A stretch of DNA of 64,000 nucleotides from NCBI RefSeq assembly GCF_900636575.1, contig NZ_LR134293.1, forward strand, positions 381,001-445,000, in the 5' to 3' direction. Each line of letters opens with the position of its first letter. Position 1 is the stretch's first letter. Of this stretch, positions 9,265 through 21,835 are shown piece after piece. Made by a program: the position numbers and the translations under genes. The notes under the pieces were generated by a model. It made no database searches. It worked only from the letters and a program-made list of their open reading frames with translations, and had not been told where the DNA came from. The stretch is from Streptococcus canis. GTDB lineage: Bacteria; Bacillota; Bacilli; Lactobacillales; Streptococcaceae.

Positions 9265-9891
9265 TTAAGAGGTGATTTTCATGATTCGAACAAGGCTAGC
9301 ACGCTCGGCCTCTTCTAATTTCAACTCAATGTAGTGAATCGTTTCTTCCAGTTGAGGGATAATGGAATATTCTAAACCATTTACACGACGTCTGGTCTTT
9401 TCAATATCATCTGCCATTAATTGACAAGTTTTCTCAACTTCAGCTAATCTCAGAAGCTTGTCTAAGAGACCTTCTGTCTTTTGGATGGTATTATCCATCT
9501 CACTATTGGAACTGAGGTAACTATAAGCAAACTCGCCTTGTTCCTGCTCTCTTGCCGTATTAGACTGGACATGGAATTTAGGAACATTGACACTCATGAT
9601 ATTTTCAATATCAATCAATAAGGTCACGTCATGGACTGGAACAGCAAAGAGTTCTTCTACCATCAGACTATTTTCGGATGCTTTTGCCAAGACAAATTCC
9701 TTCATATTGGCAGCGAGCTCCTTTTCGATAGTTTGTCGAAGCTCATTGTTTTCACGAATTAAATCAACGAAGCGGCGCATCAATTCATCCCGCTTGTCCT
9801 TTAATAATTTATGACCTCTTGTAGCTGTCTTCAAGCGATTTTTTAAGTTGCTAAGCTCCATGCGTGTTGGTTTCACATTTAATCTTGCCAC
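9265..9891 (-). CDS. ntpD: V-type ATPase subunit D
   Basis: Central rotor stalk subunit (208 aa) that couples ATP-driven rotation of the A3B3 head to the membrane ring. The N-terminus [36 protein letters not shown]... is the family hallmark, and the protein is an almost continuous alpha-helical coiled coil. A longer frame exists, but GTG at 9891 with GAAAGGAG eight bases upstream restores the usual family start. Last gene of the nine-gene operon; a perfect inverted repeat terminator lies downstream. Confidence 0.95.
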   Translation of the reverse strand: MARLNVKPTRMELSNLKNRLKTATRGHKLLKDKRDELMRRFVDLIRENNELRQTIEKELAANMKEFVLAKASENSLMVEELFAVPVHDVTLLIDIENIMSVNVPKFHVQSNTAREQEQGEFAYSYLSSNSEMDNTIQKTEGLLDKLLRLAEVEKTCQLMADDIEKTRRRVNGLEYSIIPQLEETIHYIELKLEEAERASLVRIMKITS

Positions 9892-9935
9892 TGATAGGAC
9901 TCCTTTCGCCAAGGACACGTGTTTGATTGGCCAGC

Positions 9936-11351
9936 TCAGCTATTTTCCAAAGAACCTTCCTTTTCAGACACTTCTTTTTGAGGTAAATAACGATCCAGCA
10001 TGTCGTCTTTAATGCGTTTTAATTCGGTACGTGGCAAAATAGACAACAGTTCCCAACCCAAATCAAGACTTTCTTCAATGCTACGGTTGGTGTAAAATCC
10101 TTGGTTAATGTATTCTTCTTCAAATCGGTTGGTAAAGACCACATACAGTTTATCAGTCTCAGAAAGGGCTGATTCGCCAAGCACAACAGCCAATTCTTTA
10201 GCCTGTTTTCCTTGAGCATAGGCGGCAAAGAGCTGATTCATTGTTGCGGCATGGTCTTCTCGTGTCTTGCCTTCGCCTGATCCCTTGTCTTTTAAGCGAG
10301 ACAGCGATGGTAAGACATTAATCGGTGGTCGATAACCGTTATGATACAGTTCCTGTGATAAAATAATCTGTCCCTCAGTAATATAGCCTGTCAAATCTGG
10401 AATAGGGTGCGTAATGTCATCTTCTGGCATGGTTAAAATAGGAATTTGAGTGACTGACCCTTTTTTCCCTATTAGACGACCAGCCCGTTCATATAGCGTA
10501 GACAAATTCGTGTAGAGGTAGCCAGGATAACCTCGTCTGCCTGGAACTTCTCTGCGAGCGGCAGAGACTTCGCGCAAGGCTTCACAATAATTTGTCATAT
10601 CTGTCATGATGACCAAAACATGCATGCCTTTTTCATAGGCCAAGTATTCGGCTGTTGTCAAGGCAATACGTGGTGTCGCAATACGTTCAATAGCAGGGTC
10701 GTTGGCTAAATTAATAAACAGGACAGAACGATTAATGGCCCCCGTTTCACGCAAGTCATTCATAAAGAATTCTGCCTCTTCAAAGGTAATACCCATCGCT
10801 GCAAAAACCACCGCAAAGTTATCATCAGAGTTTAGAACAGTTGCCTGACGAGCAATCTGTGCTGCCAATTCATTATGGGGTAACCCTGAGCCTGAAAAAA
10901 CTGGCAACTTTTGACCACGAACAAGGGTATTGAGGTGGTCAATGGCTGAAATCCCTGTCTGGATAAACTCGTCTGGGTAATCACGGGCAACCGGATTGAT
11001 GGCCTGCCCATCAATGTCCATATACTTTTCAGGAATCAGCTCAGGACCACCATCTATGGGCTGCCCCATGCCATCAAAGATACGCCCTACCATATCTTCT
11101 GACACTGCCAATTCCAAAGGATGCCCTGTAAAGCGAACCTTGGTTTTGGCTAGGTTGATACCAGTTGATCCTTCAAACAGCTGTACCATGGCCTTGTCCC
11201 CTTGGACTTCTAGCACTTGACCTTTACGGCTGTCCCCATTATGCAAGGTAATGTCTACCAATTCATTGTAGTGAACGCCTGCCACCTGATCCACAATCAT
11301 CAAAGGGCCAACCACTTCGCTAACCGTCCGATATTCTTTGAGAACGCTCAT
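9936..11351 (-). CDS. ntpB: V-type ATPase subunit B
   Basis: Non-catalytic nucleotide-binding-type subunit of the A3B3 hexamer (471 aa). It has the beta-barrel N-terminus and an alpha/beta core with a degenerate P-loop ([18 protein letters not shown]), as expected for B subunits. [30 protein letters not shown] is conserved in V-ATPase B chains. The ATG follows the ntpA stop directly, with GGGAGG inside the end of ntpA, so translation is probably coupled. Confidence 0.97.
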   Translation of the reverse strand: MSVLKEYRTVSEVVGPLMIVDQVAGVHYNELVDITLHNGDSRKGQVLEVQGDKAMVQLFEGSTGINLAKTKVRFTGHPLELAVSEDMVGRIFDGMGQPIDGGPELIPEKYMDIDGQAINPVARDYPDEFIQTGISAIDHLNTLVRGQKLPVFSGSGLPHNELAAQIARQATVLNSDDNFAVVFAAMGITFEEAEFFMNDLRETGAINRSVLFINLANDPAIERIATPRIALTTAEYLAYEKGMHVLVIMTDMTNYCEALREVSAARREVPGRRGYPGYLYTNLSTLYERAGRLIGKKGSVTQIPILTMPEDDITHPIPDLTGYITEGQIILSQELYHNGYRPPINVLPSLSRLKDKGSGEGKTREDHAATMNQLFAAYAQGKQAKELAVVLGESALSETDKLYVVFTNRFEEEYINQGFYTNRSIEESLDLGWELLSILPRTELKRIKDDMLDRYLPQKEVSEKEGSLENS

Positions 11352-13127
11352 CTAAATTCCTCCCTTTGCTAAAACTTGGTGAATCGCTTCGGTAACCTTC
11401 TGACTAAGCCCTTTAATCTGCTCTAAGTTTTCTTCTGGAATAAATTTACTACGTGCGATACGATCACGTACCTGAGCAGTTCCTTCCATAATTTCTGTAA
11501 AATAAGCTCCCAAGGACAAGGCTTTGCTGGCTTCCTCATTAAAGGTCAAAATATTGGTCAACATGGCCTCCTGTTTCGGAAAGGAGGTAAAGGTATCCAC
11601 CAAATCAAAGGCATTTTGTTGGAGGTAATCCTCCCGAATTTGCCTAGCAACAGCCATGGTCAGCCGATCTTGTTCTGACAGCGAATCAAGCCCAACCAAG
11701 CGAACAATCTCTTCCAGACTGGCTTCACGTTGCAAAATAGCCATGGCGCGAGTCACTTTTTGAGACCAAGATGATTGCTGCTTCTTATCAATATAGTTGC
11801 CAACCTCGTCTTTATACAAAGAATAAGAGGTCAACCAATTAATCGCTGGGAAGTGACGACGTTGGGCCAGGGGAGCGTCCAGTCCCCAAAAAACTTTGAC
11901 AATGCGAAGGGTATTTTGGGTGACAGGTTCTGAAATATCCCCTCCGGGAGGAGAAACCGCTCCAATGGCTGTAATGGTACCTTCGCGTCTTTCGCTCCCT
12001 AGGACACGTGCTCGACCGGCACGTTCGTAATATTCGGCAATACGACTCCCTAAGTAAGCTGGGTAGCCTTCATCACCAGGCATTTCTTGTAAACGACCAG
12101 ACATCTCGCGCAAGGCTTCTGCCCAACGTGACGTCGAATCCGCCATAATCGCGACGGAATAGCCCATGTCTCGGAAATATTCGGCAATGGTAATACCTGT
12201 GTAAATTGAAGCCTCACGAGCGGCCACTGGCATATTAGAGGTATTTGCAATTAATACCGTCCGTTCCATAATAGACTGGCCTGTATTTGGGTCAATCAAT
12301 TCTGGAAACTCATTCAAAACGTCGGTCATCTCGTTGCCGCGTTCTCCACAACCAACATAAATAACAATGTCAACATTGGCAAATTTAGCAATTTGATGCT
12401 GCACAACAGTTTTTCCTGCTCCAAATGGCCCAGGCACAGCAGCCGCACCACCTTTTGTAACAGGGAAAAAGGTATCAATGACCCGCTGACCTGTGACCAA
12501 AGGCTCAACCGGAATGAGTTTTTGAGCAACTGGCCTCCCTTGGCGAACTGGCCAAGTCTGCATTAGGGTCCCTTGGTAAATGGAACCATCGGCTTGCTTG
12601 ATTTCATAAATCGTATCTGTTACTGTGAAATCCCCTGAATAGATAGCCACCAAGGTCCCTGAAACCTTGTAAGGAACCATGATGCGATGTTCAATGACGG
12701 CTGTTTCTTGCACAGTTCCTAAAATATCACCCGGAACAACCTCTTGACCAATGGCTAATGTGGGGGTAAATGCCCATTTAGCCTCCCGATCTAGACTTGG
12801 AATAGCCACACCACGAACCAAAAAATCACTCTCTGTGGCTTTTTGAAAACGATCAAGAGGCCGCTGAATGCCGTCAAACATTTCTGAAATCAGACCTGGT
12901 CCCAGCTCTACTGACAAGGGGCGACCTGTGGTCACCACTGGTTCTCCTGGACCAATACCTGATGTTTCTTCATAAACTTGAATGGACGCCTGATCCCGTC
13001 GCATTTCAATAATTTCTCCAACCAAACCAAGATGGCCCACTCGGCAAATATCTTGTATATTAGCTTCTTGCATTCCAGAAGCCACTACAAGAGGGCCCGA
13101 AACGGTTATAATTTTTCCTTGGTTCAC
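11352..13127 (-). CDS. ntpA: V-type ATPase catalytic subunit A
   Basis: Catalytic ATP-hydrolysing subunit (591 aa). The Walker A motif GPFGAGKTV lies near residue 235, the catalytic GERGNEM segment near 263, and [19 protein letters not shown] is the conserved nucleotide-site signature. The roughly 90-residue non-homologous region that distinguishes A from F-type beta chains is present. It starts with GTG, with GGAGG six bases upstream. A 225-bp gap separates it from subunit F, unusual in an otherwise tightly packed operon. Confidence 0.97.
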   Translation of the reverse strand: MNQGKIITVSGPLVVASGMQEANIQDICRVGHLGLVGEIIEMRRDQASIQVYEETSGIGPGEPVVTTGRPLSVELGPGLISEMFDGIQRPLDRFQKATESDFLVRGVAIPSLDREAKWAFTPTLAIGQEVVPGDILGTVQETAVIEHRIMVPYKVSGTLVAIYSGDFTVTDTIYEIKQADGSIYQGTLMQTWPVRQGRPVAQKLIPVEPLVTGQRVIDTFFPVTKGGAAAVPGPFGAGKTVVQHQIAKFANVDIVIYVGCGERGNEMTDVLNEFPELIDPNTGQSIMERTVLIANTSNMPVAAREASIYTGITIAEYFRDMGYSVAIMADSTSRWAEALREMSGRLQEMPGDEGYPAYLGSRIAEYYERAGRARVLGSERREGTITAIGAVSPPGGDISEPVTQNTLRIVKVFWGLDAPLAQRRHFPAINWLTSYSLYKDEVGNYIDKKQQSSWSQKVTRAMAILQREASLEEIVRLVGLDSLSEQDRLTMAVARQIREDYLQQNAFDLVDTFTSFPKQEAMLTNILTFNEEASKALSLGAYFTEIMEGTAQVRDRIARSKFIPEENLEQIKGLSQKVTEAIHQVLAKGGI

Positions 13128-13352
13128 CTTTTTCCTCCTTTATTTTCCCCAAACAACTCTGATTGGTCTGTCACATCAAGGCCTGAGACTACGTTACAGA
13201 CACTATTTCCTTAACCACTTTTTTTAAGACACCTCCAAAGACATAGGCCAAATAGTATTAACTACTAAGGCAACAGCTAAGGGGCGGCAAACCAGTTTTC
13301 CTTCCTTACTTCCTCTTGAAAACTCTTTTGCTCTTGATTAATAGGCTTAGCC
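13128..13352 (-). other. Unusual 225-bp gap inside the V-ATPase operon
   Basis: The reverse strand has only short interrupted frames, the longest starting AKPINQEQKSFQEEV and stopping after about 25 codons. No start with a good ribosome site is seen except that of ntpA itself. It may be a decayed small gene or a spacer; no terminator hairpin is evident. Confidence 0.4.
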
Positions 13353-13673
13353 TTATAAAATATTTCGCCCTACAGCCTTTTCCACCATATCTTGCACTCT
13401 CTGAAGCCCTAGTCCTTGTGTACCACGATGAGTTGGCAATAAAATGACTGCCGGTAGAACCTGATTATCATAGTGGGCAAGGGTCTCTGGAATAGCTGCC
13501 GCAATGTCTTCTGTCACATAAATAATGCCAAAGTCTTCCATAGCCAATTGGCGGAGCTGATTAACGGCTTCGTGTGCCTCTGTCACAGGAAAGGTTTGAA
13601 ACCCAATCATCCGAAAAGGAAGAATCGCATCACGATTCCCAATTACTCCAACCTTATACATCTTTTTCGTCAT
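13353..13673 (-). CDS. ntpG: V-type ATPase subunit F (NtpG)
   Basis: Small stalk subunit (106 aa) that sits on the rotor with subunit D. YKVGVIGNRDAILPFRMIGFQTFPV is the typical N-terminal Rossmann-like strand-loop, and GIIYVTEDIA and PAVILLPTHRG are the family's later motifs. It overlaps the end of ntpC by 4 bp (ATGA), indicating coupled translation. Confidence 0.93.
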   Translation of the reverse strand: MTKKMYKVGVIGNRDAILPFRMIGFQTFPVTEAHEAVNQLRQLAMEDFGIIYVTEDIAAAIPETLAHYDNQVLPAVILLPTHRGTQGLGLQRVQDMVEKAVGRNIL

Positions 13674-14668
13674 CCTATTGGTCTCATTCTTTCTATCACG
13701 CGCTCTTTAGGCAAGTCATTGGCAAGTGCTGACGCTAAGAGGCGGAGATTCTTCACTTCAAATGTCTTGGCTAACAAGAAACGAGCCAGAACATAAGGCC
13801 CGTCCACCTGATATTTGGCCTGGGCAAACAAATGGTAAAGAAAATCATCAACAAGGTACTCTAAATCAATAGTTCTTAGTTTTCCTTGCCGCAGTTTTTC
13901 TTCATAAGATCTTAGGTCAACTGCATAGAGGTCAGGATTGAGGGTTTGAAACCAAGCCATCACATCCTGATCTTCTTCCAAGGTAATAAATTCCCCACTT
14001 GGACGGCTAGCCTCATCAGAGAGCAGTTGTTTCATAAAACCAATCGGTTTATTTTGCGCCTTAGCCCGTCTCACTGTAATCAGGTTATACAAGTCAATCA
14101 TCACAAGAATGGCCTGTTGAAAAACAGCATCACCTAAGGGTTTTGCTATCCATTTTAAAGCCTTGAAATAAGCTAAATCTGCTCCAATTTCCAAGACACG
14201 CACGTCTTGATAATCTTCATATTCTGACCAAATGGATTGGATTTCTGAGACCACTTCTTCTGGAAATTCATCAGAAGTCAGGGTCGTCACCAAATGTTCC
14301 AAAGCCGCTAAAGGTTTGACACCGATCGGAATCAATAGGTGACTCAAATCCGTTTGGCTCGCCTTAGCTTTTAACAGGACTTTCACATTATGATAAGTGT
14401 AACGCAGTGTAAACAACTGCACGATTTCTGGCTGAGGAGATTCTGCAAAGGCCCACCGATAAGTTTTGATTAGCTCTGCCATTAAAACCGTCTCTACCTG
14501 ATCTAAATCAGTCAAGGTTTGAGCATCTAAACGATAGACCGACGGCTGTAACAGTCGAGCCAAGGTCTCTGTGTCAGGCGCCTGCAAGAGCTTGTCAAAT
14601 TGGTCCTTGGTCAATAAGTCTTTTTCTTTGACACTAATGGTTGTGTTGAGCTCTGAACATGTCGTCAT
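13670..14668 (-). CDS. ntpC: V-type ATPase subunit C/d
   Basis: Socket subunit (332 aa) joining the central stalk to the membrane K-ring. The protein is mainly helical, with the family's three-fold repeat (segments LFTLRYTYHNVKVLLKAK, EIGADLAYFKAL and KNLRLLASALANDLPKERVIERMR). Length is normal. It starts 15 bp after ntpE and overlaps ntpG. Confidence 0.93.
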   Translation of the reverse strand: MTTCSELNTTISVKEKDLLTKDQFDKLLQAPDTETLARLLQPSVYRLDAQTLTDLDQVETVLMAELIKTYRWAFAESPQPEIVQLFTLRYTYHNVKVLLKAKASQTDLSHLLIPIGVKPLAALEHLVTTLTSDEFPEEVVSEIQSIWSEYEDYQDVRVLEIGADLAYFKALKWIAKPLGDAVFQQAILVMIDLYNLITVRRAKAQNKPIGFMKQLLSDEASRPSGEFITLEEDQDVMAWFQTLNPDLYAVDLRSYEEKLRQGKLRTIDLEYLVDDFLYHLFAQAKYQVDGPYVLARFLLAKTFEVKNLRLLASALANDLPKERVIERMRPIG

Positions 14669-14683
14669 CCTTGGTCACCCCTC

Positions 14684-15268
14684 CTATATCTCCGAAAAAA
14701 TCGTCCTAATCATGTGAGAGCTTTCCTTTTTAAAGATTGCCTCTAAAAGATGACGGTACAAATAATTATCATCGACCTGTTCCAAACTGACTAAAAATCC
14801 AGCCTCCTGAGGAATCAATTCCTGATTATAACTGATTTGGGGAAAGGAAAGTCTCAGTTCAGCGCAATCGTAGGAACTGAGCTTCTGACCAGTCTTCTCC
14901 CCAAAAGTTACAAGGAGAGGCTGATCAGGATACTTAGATAAAACTTGTTTGAGAAAGGCTAATTCTTCTTCTTTAGAGAAGGCCTCTAATCGTTCTAAGG
15001 AAGCATCAAACAATTCTTGAATGCTATCGTGTTTTAATGCCAACAAGGCCTGTCGCTCTTGGTTCTTCAGTTCTTGTTGCTCTACTTGAAATTGCTGGTA
15101 AAGGGCATGTAGTTCCCCTTGACGCTTAGCTGCTAGTCGCTTTAACCCTTCCTGTCTTCGTACCTCAAAATCAGCTTCGAGGGAGACCGTCGCTGCCTCT
15201 AGGAGTCTTTCCCCTTCCTGGTGGGCTTTTTCAAGGACAGCCTCTTTTAACTGTGTTACATCACTCAC
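14684..15268 (-). CDS. ntpE: V-type ATPase subunit E
   Basis: Peripheral stator stalk subunit (194 aa). The first half is a long charged coiled coil (EKAHQEGERLLEAATVSLEADFEVRRQEG), and the second half is the globular domain that attaches to subunit B. It uses GTG at 15268, with a GGGGGA site 6-8 bases upstream. It pairs with the small coiled-coil subunit at the operon head as the E-G type stalk dimer. Confidence 0.92.
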   Translation of the reverse strand: MSDVTQLKEAVLEKAHQEGERLLEAATVSLEADFEVRRQEGLKRLAAKRQGELHALYQQFQVEQQELKNQERQALLALKHDSIQELFDASLERLEAFSKEEELAFLKQVLSKYPDQPLLVTFGEKTGQKLSSYDCAELRLSFPQISYNQELIPQEAGFLVSLEQVDDNYLYRHLLEAIFKKESSHMIRTIFSEI

Positions 15269-15337
15269 CTAAATTCCCCCTTCTAATATCGCCATGAATA
15301 GCCCTGTTTCCTTTAGCTAAAATCATCACGGTAAAAC

Positions 15338-17808
<2,471 letters not shown>

Positions 17809-17819
<11 letters not shown>

Positions 17820-18132
17820 ATATCTCCACCACCTTATCCACAATCTCAGTGACAAGCGCTGGCTTTTTTTCTGTCATCATGGTGTGAAGAGCCACTCTTT
17901 GCTTGCTTATGCTTTCTTGAGAGACTTCTTTTTCTTGATGATGAGTTGCCAGAAACTTGTCACGCTCCTCTTGTAAGAGAGCCTGAGTTTCTTGCTCATA
18001 TACCGAGAACAACTCATTAAGGGTTGTCTCCTTTTGATCTGCCAGAGCTTTTTTCTTAGCATCGTAACTATCATAAATGTCTTTTGCTTCTTGTTCGATG
18101 CTACTCATTAGTGACAACATCGTATTCATCAC
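17809..18132 (-). CDS. ntpF: V-type ATPase G/H-like stalk subunit (NtpF)
   Basis: First gene of the operon, 107 aa. The sequence is a charged coiled coil (SIEQEAKDIYDSYDAKKKALADQKETTLNELF) ending in a short globular tail, as expected for the subunit that dimerises with E to form the peripheral stalk. Two starts are possible: GTG 18132 (AAGGAG seven bases upstream) or the ATG one codon later. The stop overlaps the ntpI start. Confidence 0.87.
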
Positions 18133-18323
18133 ACATCAACTCCTTAATTCTATTAGTTCTCATTTTAGGGACAAACCATATCCCGAAAGGAGAGCTTTTT
18201 CGTAGGTTATCAGCTGTCATCTGTGCCCTTTTAAGATTCCTATAAAAGTAAAAGGCTAGGAAGCGTGTACCAGTGTTATCCTTCAATATTATCTTTAGGT
18301 TACAAAAGACCTCTCTCTACCTG

Positions 18324-18355
18324 ATAATACCCTTAAGTTCATTAAGCGCTTACAT
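18324..18355 (-). promoter_or_regulatory. V-ATPase operon promoter with cre-like box
   Basis: Reverse-strand -10 box TATTAT (18324-18329). The -35 region is overlapped by ATGTAAGCGCTTAAT (18341-18355), one mismatch from the relaxed cre consensus WTGNAANCGNWNNCW. CcpA bound here would hinder polymerase. Confidence 0.5.
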
Positions 18356-18650
18356 TTTTTGGCTAAAAAACGTGTCCTTGTATTCAAATAGAGATTATCT
18401 AAAAGCCTGTCAAACATGAGGTGGCTGCAAAGCTACGAGTACTTTCTCCCAGCTATAATCATGCTATCCTATTTTTCCAGGCATGTCATCAACTCACATT
18501 GGCTAAAAGATAAGAATCTCCCAGCCATTTATCATCTTCTTCAAAAGCAAGACCCTAGGATTTCTAGCAGATTGCCTGGCGCCTGCCGAGTCAAAATAAG
18601 ACTCAAGCACTATCAGGCTATCCTTAAAAATCTGCCAGAAAATCGACTTG
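18356..18650. other. Intergenic stretch between V-ATPase operon and PfoR-like gene
   Basis: No gene is supported. Plus-strand frame 18416-18700 has no ribosome site and runs into the PfoR-like gene on the other strand. A GC-rich palindrome GGCGCC lies near 18580; no clear terminator for the upstream gene was found. Confidence 0.45.
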
Positions 18651-19670
18651 CTAATTTCTTGCTTGCAATTCTTGTTTTGTTACCAAACGGTAGTTTTTGA
18701 AAACTGAGCCTCCAATATAACCAGCAATCAAACTCAAAATAATACAACCAAAGGCTGTAATCAACACTTTCATCATCGGATTGTAGGCAAACATCACCGC
18801 AAAACCAGCAATTGGAGTAGCGGTTCCTGGGGTATCGTTGACCAATTTCATCAAAGCAATCAAGACACCACAAGCCGCACCACCAAAGAAATTCGTCACA
18901 TAAATTGGAATTGGATTGGCTGAAGTAACATCGGCTTGAGTCAGCGGTTCAATGGCAAAGGCAATATTGTCTTTTCTTTCTCCAAGTTTTAGTCGGTGGA
19001 AAAGAACCCCATTCATAAAGGAAGATCCAAAAACAGATAGGGCGCCAATGGCCATTGGAATACCTGTTAAACCAAGCATAGCGGTCAAGGCCATTGATGA
19101 GAGAGGTGCTGTTGCAACCACCACAATGGTTCCACCTAAAATCATTCCCATAATAATCGGGTTACTATTAGCACTTGACGTTAAAATATCACCAATGGTT
19201 AACAGGGTGCTATTGATCACAGGAGTAATCAACTGAGCCAAGAAACGAGTCAAAGGTGCTCCGACAATAATAATCGCAATCAAATCAAGCCCACCAGGAA
19301 TATTTTTTTCCATCCATTTGATTAAAAAAGATACCAAATACCCTGCGATAAAACCTGGGATAATCCCTGTTCCTGAAACGGACAAGCCAATCAAAACAGC
19401 ATAACCTGGTGACACCCCAATGGCTATGGCAACTAAAATAGCTGCGGCAACACCTGACAAGGAACCGTTAGCGCCACCAACTTCACTTAAGAATTGGAAG
19501 CCCAAAACCTTCCCAAAAAAGGAATCCTGAAAGGCCTCTACTAAAAAGGATGCACAAGCTGCCGATGCCAAAGCTCCCATGGCCTTGGCACCATGAGGAG
19601 CCTTATAGTTAAATAAACTAAAAATAGCTAAAACAAGAATCAAAAGACCTGTTCCAATAATAATATCCAT
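18651..19670 (-). CDS. PfoR-like PTS_EIIC_2 family membrane protein
   Basis: Hydrophobic protein of 339 aa with about nine transmembrane segments and repeated glycine-rich loops (GVSPGYAVLIGLSVSGTGIIPG; GMILGGTIVVVATAPLSSMALTAMLG). It resembles the PTS_EIIC_2 family, whose clostridial member was named PfoR as a putative toxin regulator; transport is the more likely role. No IIA or IIB genes are nearby. The frame could start at GTG 19685, but ATG 19670 has GGTGG eight bases upstream. It is 35 bp downstream of ridA and probably shares its transcript. Confidence 0.75.
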   Translation of the reverse strand: MDIIIGTGLLILVLAIFSLFNYKAPHGAKAMGALASAACASFLVEAFQDSFFGKVLGFQFLSEVGGANGSLSGVAAAILVAIAIGVSPGYAVLIGLSVSGTGIIPGFIAGYLVSFLIKWMEKNIPGGLDLIAIIIVGAPLTRFLAQLITPVINSTLLTIGDILTSSANSNPIIMGMILGGTIVVVATAPLSSMALTAMLGLTGIPMAIGALSVFGSSFMNGVLFHRLKLGERKDNIAFAIEPLTQADVTSANPIPIYVTNFFGGAACGVLIALMKLVNDTPGTATPIAGFAVMFAYNPMMKVLITAFGCIILSLIAGYIGGSVFKNYRLVTKQELQARN

Positions 19671-19705
19671 ATTCTTTTCCACCAATCTATGTCATTACAA
19701 AACTA

Positions 19706-20068
19706 CTACTGTTTCACTCTTGCCACAGCTTCGATTTCAACCAAAGCTTGCAGAGGAAGAGCTGACACTTGAACCGCCGTCCGAATGGGGTAGGGTTCCT
19801 CAAACAAATCACTCATCACGTGATTTAAGGTGTCAACATGACTCACATCTGATAAATACACGTTTAGTTTACAGATATGGCTCATAGCCACCTGCTGCTG
19901 CGCTAAAACGGATTCTAGATTGGTAAAAACCTGTCGACACTGCGCTTCAAAACCATCTGGCAACTGACCTGTCACTGGATTAAGAGGTAATTGCCCTGCA
20001 GTATATAGAAGATTTCCTTCAATCGTATAAGGTGAATAGGGTCCCATTGGTTCTGGGTAACTGTTCAT
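19706..20068 (-). CDS. ridA: RidA/YjgF family enamine/imine deaminase
   Basis: A 120-aa RidA-fold protein that hydrolyses reactive enamines or imines made by PLP enzymes. SPYTIEGNLLYTAGQLPLNP and the active-site segment YPIRTAVQVSALP (with the arginine that binds the carboxylate) are intact, as is the C-terminal LVEIEAVARV. Strong GAGGAGG site seven bases before the ATG. It forms a transcription unit with the PfoR-like gene and is divergent from a YheO-type regulator. Confidence 0.92.
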   Translation of the reverse strand: MNSYPEPMGPYSPYTIEGNLLYTAGQLPLNPVTGQLPDGFEAQCRQVFTNLESVLAQQQVAMSHICKLNVYLSDVSHVDTLNHVMSDLFEEPYPIRTAVQVSALPLQALVEIEAVARVKQ

Positions 20069-20099
20069 ATACGAACCTCCTCATTGATAATATAGTTAA

Positions 20100-20205
20100 A
20101 TTTTACAGGAAACCGCATTCACAGTCAATAATAAATTATTGTTTTGATAAAAAATTATTATTGGTATAATTGCTCATTGTCTTTTAGTCTAAAATATATT
20201 ACTAT
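20100..20205. promoter_or_regulatory. Divergent ridA / YheO-regulator promoters with dyad
   Basis: Reverse promoter for ridA: TTGACT (20123-20128), 17 bp, TAAAAT (20100-20105). Forward promoter for the regulator: TTGTCT (20177-20182), 17 bp, TACTAT (20200-20205). Between them CAATAAT (20126-20132) and ATTATTG (about 20157-20163) form a spaced inverted repeat, a candidate operator for the regulator. Confidence 0.55.
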
Positions 20206-20237
20206 ATTGATAAATAAGAAGATATAGGAAGTGCGAC

Positions 20238-20915
20238 ATGGATAAAGAAACGTTAAACTACTGGAAAACCGTTATCACATTTCTTCATGATGTCTTAGGT
20301 GATAACTACGAGATTATTTTACATGTCATTGATAAAAATGATATTTATATTGGAGAACTTGTTAATAGTCACATCAGTGGGCGCTCTAAAAATTCCCCTC
20401 TAACGAAGTTTGCCCTTGACTTGATTACCCAAAAGGTTTATCAAGAAAAAGATTTCGTGACCAATTATAAGGCCATTGTTAGCCCACAACACAAGGAAGT
20501 CCGCGGCTCCACCTTTTTTATTAAAGACAAAGACGGTAACCTTGAAGGCATGTTGTGTATTAATTTAGATATTTCTGCCTATCAAGGGGTGGCTAGCGAA
20601 GTGTTAAAACTGGCCAACCTCAATTTGGGAAATCTCATTCCTAATGCCACAGAAGCCAAACCACCAACAGCCCCACAAGAAGAAGCAGTTGAAATTTTAA
20701 CCTCTAACATTCAAGACATTATCAGCGAAATCATAGACCCTTCATTGTTAAGACACAATGTTCACCTTAGCCAAGATGTCAAAATCGACATTGTGGCCAA
20801 ACTCTCTGAAAAAGGGGTCTTTCAACTCAAAGGAGCGGTCTCAAAGGTTGCTGACATTCTTTGCATCTCTGAACCCAGTGTTTATCGCTACCTCAAAAAA
20901 ATCGAGTCTGATTGA
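20238..20915 (+). CDS. YheO/DauR-type PAS and helix-turn-helix regulator
   Basis: A 225-aa transcription regulator. The first ~115 residues form a YheO-like PAS domain (FLHDVLGDNYEIILHVIDKND; VRGSTFFIKDKDGNLEGMLCINLDI). The C-terminal ~60 residues are an HTH_22-type DNA-binding domain (LSEKGVFQLKGAVSKVADILCISEPSVYRYL). DauR, a family member, controls D-amino-acid catabolism and is often linked with RidA genes. Here it is divergent from ridA and the PfoR-like permease, so it probably controls them; the ligand is unknown. Confidence 0.85.
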   Translation: MDKETLNYWKTVITFLHDVLGDNYEIILHVIDKNDIYIGELVNSHISGRSKNSPLTKFALDLITQKVYQEKDFVTNYKAIVSPQHKEVRGSTFFIKDKDGNLEGMLCINLDISAYQGVASEVLKLANLNLGNLIPNATEAKPPTAPQEEAVEILTSNIQDIISEIIDPSLLRHNVHLSQDVKIDIVAKLSEKGVFQLKGAVSKVADILCISEPSVYRYLKKIESD

Positions 20916-20940
20916 TAGTACTAAAATACCTTATCAAACA

Positions 20941-21003
20941 TCAGCCAGAAGTATTCCAGATTAGCATCACAATCTCTGGAATTCCTCTGGCTGAACTTTT
21001 TTT
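20941..21003 (+). terminator. Terminator of the YheO-type regulator gene
   Basis: Long imperfect stem (TCAGCCAGA...ATTCCAGA pairing with TCTGGAAT...TCTGGCTGA) followed by seven T. On the other strand there is no T run, so it works mainly in the plus direction. Confidence 0.85.
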
Positions 21004-21185
21004 ATCAAACTTTATTATGAGAAAGGACCAATGAGAACCGTAAATTTTAGCCTATCTTGTTCCCTGTTTTTGACCGCTTCCAGTAACTGACCTGTTCTTT
21101 CCCAGATTCTTAGAGCCACCTTTCCTAACATTAATACGAAAGAGACGCTTTAGTTTATTAAGAAATGAGTCACTGTGCTTAGGGA

Positions 21186-21833
21186 TTAAGCTTCAAACAT
21201 GCTCAAACGAACACCACTTGCTGCTTGAACCTCATCAAAGGTAAAGCCTTCACTGATTTCAATGACTTTGATTCCATCAGGAGTTACTTTAAACACACCC
21301 ATTTCTGTAATGATCATATCGACAACTCCCCTTGCGGTTAAAGGCAGTGTGCATTCTTTTAAAAGCTTATGTCTACCTTTATTGGTATGTTCCATAGCTA
21401 CGATAACTTTTTTAGCACCAACTAACAAATCCATCGCACCCCCCATACCAGGAACCATTTTCCCTGGAATGAGGTAGTTAGCAATATCCCCATTTTCTGC
21501 AATCTCTAAGGCACCCAATACTGTTAGGTCAACGTGTCCACCACGAATAATCCCAAAGGAATCTGCACTGTTAAAGAAAGCAGCACCTGGGTAAACGGTA
21601 ACAGGCTGTCCACCTGCATTAACAATCGTTGAGTTGGGATCATCTGATTTAGGACCTAAACCAATAAAGCCATTTTCGGATTGGAAATAAACGGTCATAT
21701 CATCAGGAACAAAATTAGCTACCTTGGTTGGTAACCCAATTCCTAGATTTACCAAAGAACCATCTGTCAATTCTTGTGCGACGCGTTTTGCAATACGATT
21801 TTGAATCTCTTCTTTACTTAATTCAATGGCCAT
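21186..21833 (-). CDS. atoA: Acetate/acetoacetyl-CoA transferase subunit B
   Basis: Beta chain (215 aa) of a family I CoA transferase that moves CoA between acetyl-CoA and acetoacetate or butyrate. The catalytic glutamate is in the SENGFIGLGP motif (near residue 52), preceded by NLGIGLPTKVANFV. Length is normal. It begins 2 bp after atoD, and with atoB forms a three-gene operon for interconverting acetoacetate and acetyl-CoA. Confidence 0.95.
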   Translation of the reverse strand: MAIELSKEEIQNRIAKRVAQELTDGSLVNLGIGLPTKVANFVPDDMTVYFQSENGFIGLGPKSDDPNSTIVNAGGQPVTVYPGAAFFNSADSFGIIRGGHVDLTVLGALEIAENGDIANYLIPGKMVPGMGGAMDLLVGAKKVIVAMEHTNKGRHKLLKECTLPLTARGVVDMIITEMGVFKVTPDGIKVIEISEGFTFDEVQAASGVRLSMFEA

Positions 21834-21835
21834 AA

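Noticed and set aside
18416..18700. 94-aa plus-strand frame
   Set aside because: No ribosome site, and its end lies antisense to the PfoR-like gene.
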